From CAJINA01 sp964647585 (lineage in GTDB: Bacteria; Desulfobacterota; Desulfobacteria; Desulfobacterales; CAJINA01), in assembly GCA_964647585.1 (NCBI GenBank), contig CAZYGG010000001.1:1-64000 (forward strand): a stretch of DNA of 64,000 nucleotides, read 5' to 3'. The notes under the pieces were generated by a model. That model saw only the letters and a list, made by a program, of their open reading frames with translations, ran no database searches and had not been told where the DNA came from. This document shows, in pieces, positions 63,620 through 64,000 of this stretch. Numbering within the stretch: position 1 is the stretch's first letter; every line of letters starts with the position of its first letter. A program made the translations under genes and the position numbers.

Positions 63620-64000
63620 ATGAAAAAACAGGTCGACACCCTCAAAGCCTGTACAATTTGTCCCCGGAAATGCGGTGTCAACCGCCTTGAGAATGAGATT
63701 GGCCATTGCAAAACCGGCCGACAGGCAGTTGTCAGCAGTTATCACCCGCATTTTGGCGAAGAGCCGGAACTCGTCGGAAACCATGGCTCAGGTACCATCT
63801 TCTTCTCCCACTGCAATCTACTGTGCAATTTTTGTCAGAATTTCGACATCAGTCACCTGGGAGACGGCCGTAGCGTTACCGATGAAGAACTGGCCGGAAT
63901 CATGCTGGAACTCCAGCGCCTGGGGTGCCATAATATCAATCTGGTAACACCCACCCACGTGGTTCCCCAGATTTTCACGGCGTTGGATATTGCCCGAAAA
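63620..64000 (+). CDS. PflX-like radical SAM protein, partial (3' end outside window)
   Basis: The frame is open from an ATG at 63620 to the window end (127 codons). The N-terminus holds ACTICPRKCGVNR and GHCKTG, the extra cysteine cluster of the PflX group, and then the radical SAM motif CNLLCNFC (Cys65, Cys69, Cys72) preceded by GSGTIFFSH. TPTHVVPQI is also typical. Members resemble pyruvate formate-lyase activases, but their target is unknown. No strong Shine-Dalgarno is seen. Confidence 0.9.
   Translation, partial: MKKQVDTLKACTICPRKCGVNRLENEIGHCKTGRQAVVSSYHPHFGEEPELVGNHGSGTIFFSHCNLLCNFCQNFDISHLGDGRSVTDEELAGIMLELQRLGCHNINLVTPTHVVPQIFTALDIARK

Overview
This window looks like a chromosomal scaffold from a Desulfobacterota (deltaproteobacterial, Desulfobacterales-like) genome, probably a draft or metagenome assembly. 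The grounds are the gene set (PflX-type radical SAM protein, UPF0313 radical SAM protein, UPF0210 protein paired with an ACT protein, lysine-rich H1-like protein), many long hybrid sensor kinases, and intergenic DNA full of dispersed palindromic repeats. The genus is inference. No rRNA, tRNA, CRISPR array, transposase or phage gene was seen. One run of 100 Ns (10252-10351) is an assembly gap.

Region 1 (1-18675, minus strand) is the accessory part. A giant surface-type protein carries a LEPR-XLL motif, a DUF4347 domain, two beta-helices and many cadherin-like repeats. It is followed by a hybrid histidine kinase with two Hpt domains, a REC-(degenerate GGDEF)-EAL protein, a periplasmic adaptor (MFP), a second adaptor fused to cytoplasmic GAF domains and, at the left edge, what reads as the start of an M50-peptidase-like protein. 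A good sigma-54 promoter match lies in front of the giant gene. Divergent to it is a REC-HisKA-HATPase-REC kinase with a sigma-70-like promoter and a perfect dyad. I read this as a two-component and c-di-GMP controlled system for exporting or displaying a giant protein, with no ABC ATPase in sight. It is the best candidate for an undescribed system here.

Region 2 (21000-29200, minus strand) is housekeeping: an EF-G paralogue, tlyA, dxs, a polyprenyl synthase, xseB, xseA and a small conserved protein. The order xseA-xseB-ispA-dxs-tlyA forms one isoprenoid/nuclease operon.

Region 3 (29300-36040, plus strand) has a BI-1 family membrane protein and then a complete tripartite RND efflux operon (NodT-type outer-membrane lipoprotein, adaptor, inner-membrane pump).

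Region 4 (36180-42570) holds divergent chromatin genes (HU on minus; a 21-pentad lysine-rich H1-like protein on plus), then glmM, a left-handed beta-helix protein related to GlmU, a DHH-CBS phosphoesterase and a membrane protein, all on minus.

Region 5 (42700-64000, plus strand) holds an ACT/UPF0210 pair, small membrane and SH3-like proteins, an operon of PAP2 phosphatase, YbaK, SixA and AsmA-like protein, YchJ, a YihY-type membrane protein with UPF0313 radical SAM protein, an ABC-F protein coupled to a THUMP methyltransferase, a phosphodiesterase-transglutaminase-ABC exporter operon, YqeY, a conserved Cys-rich protein, and the start of a PflX-like radical SAM protein that runs off the end. 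A uspA remnant sits among nested repeats at 45.5-46.0 kb. At least seven families of intergenic repeats recur through the window, some inserted in others.
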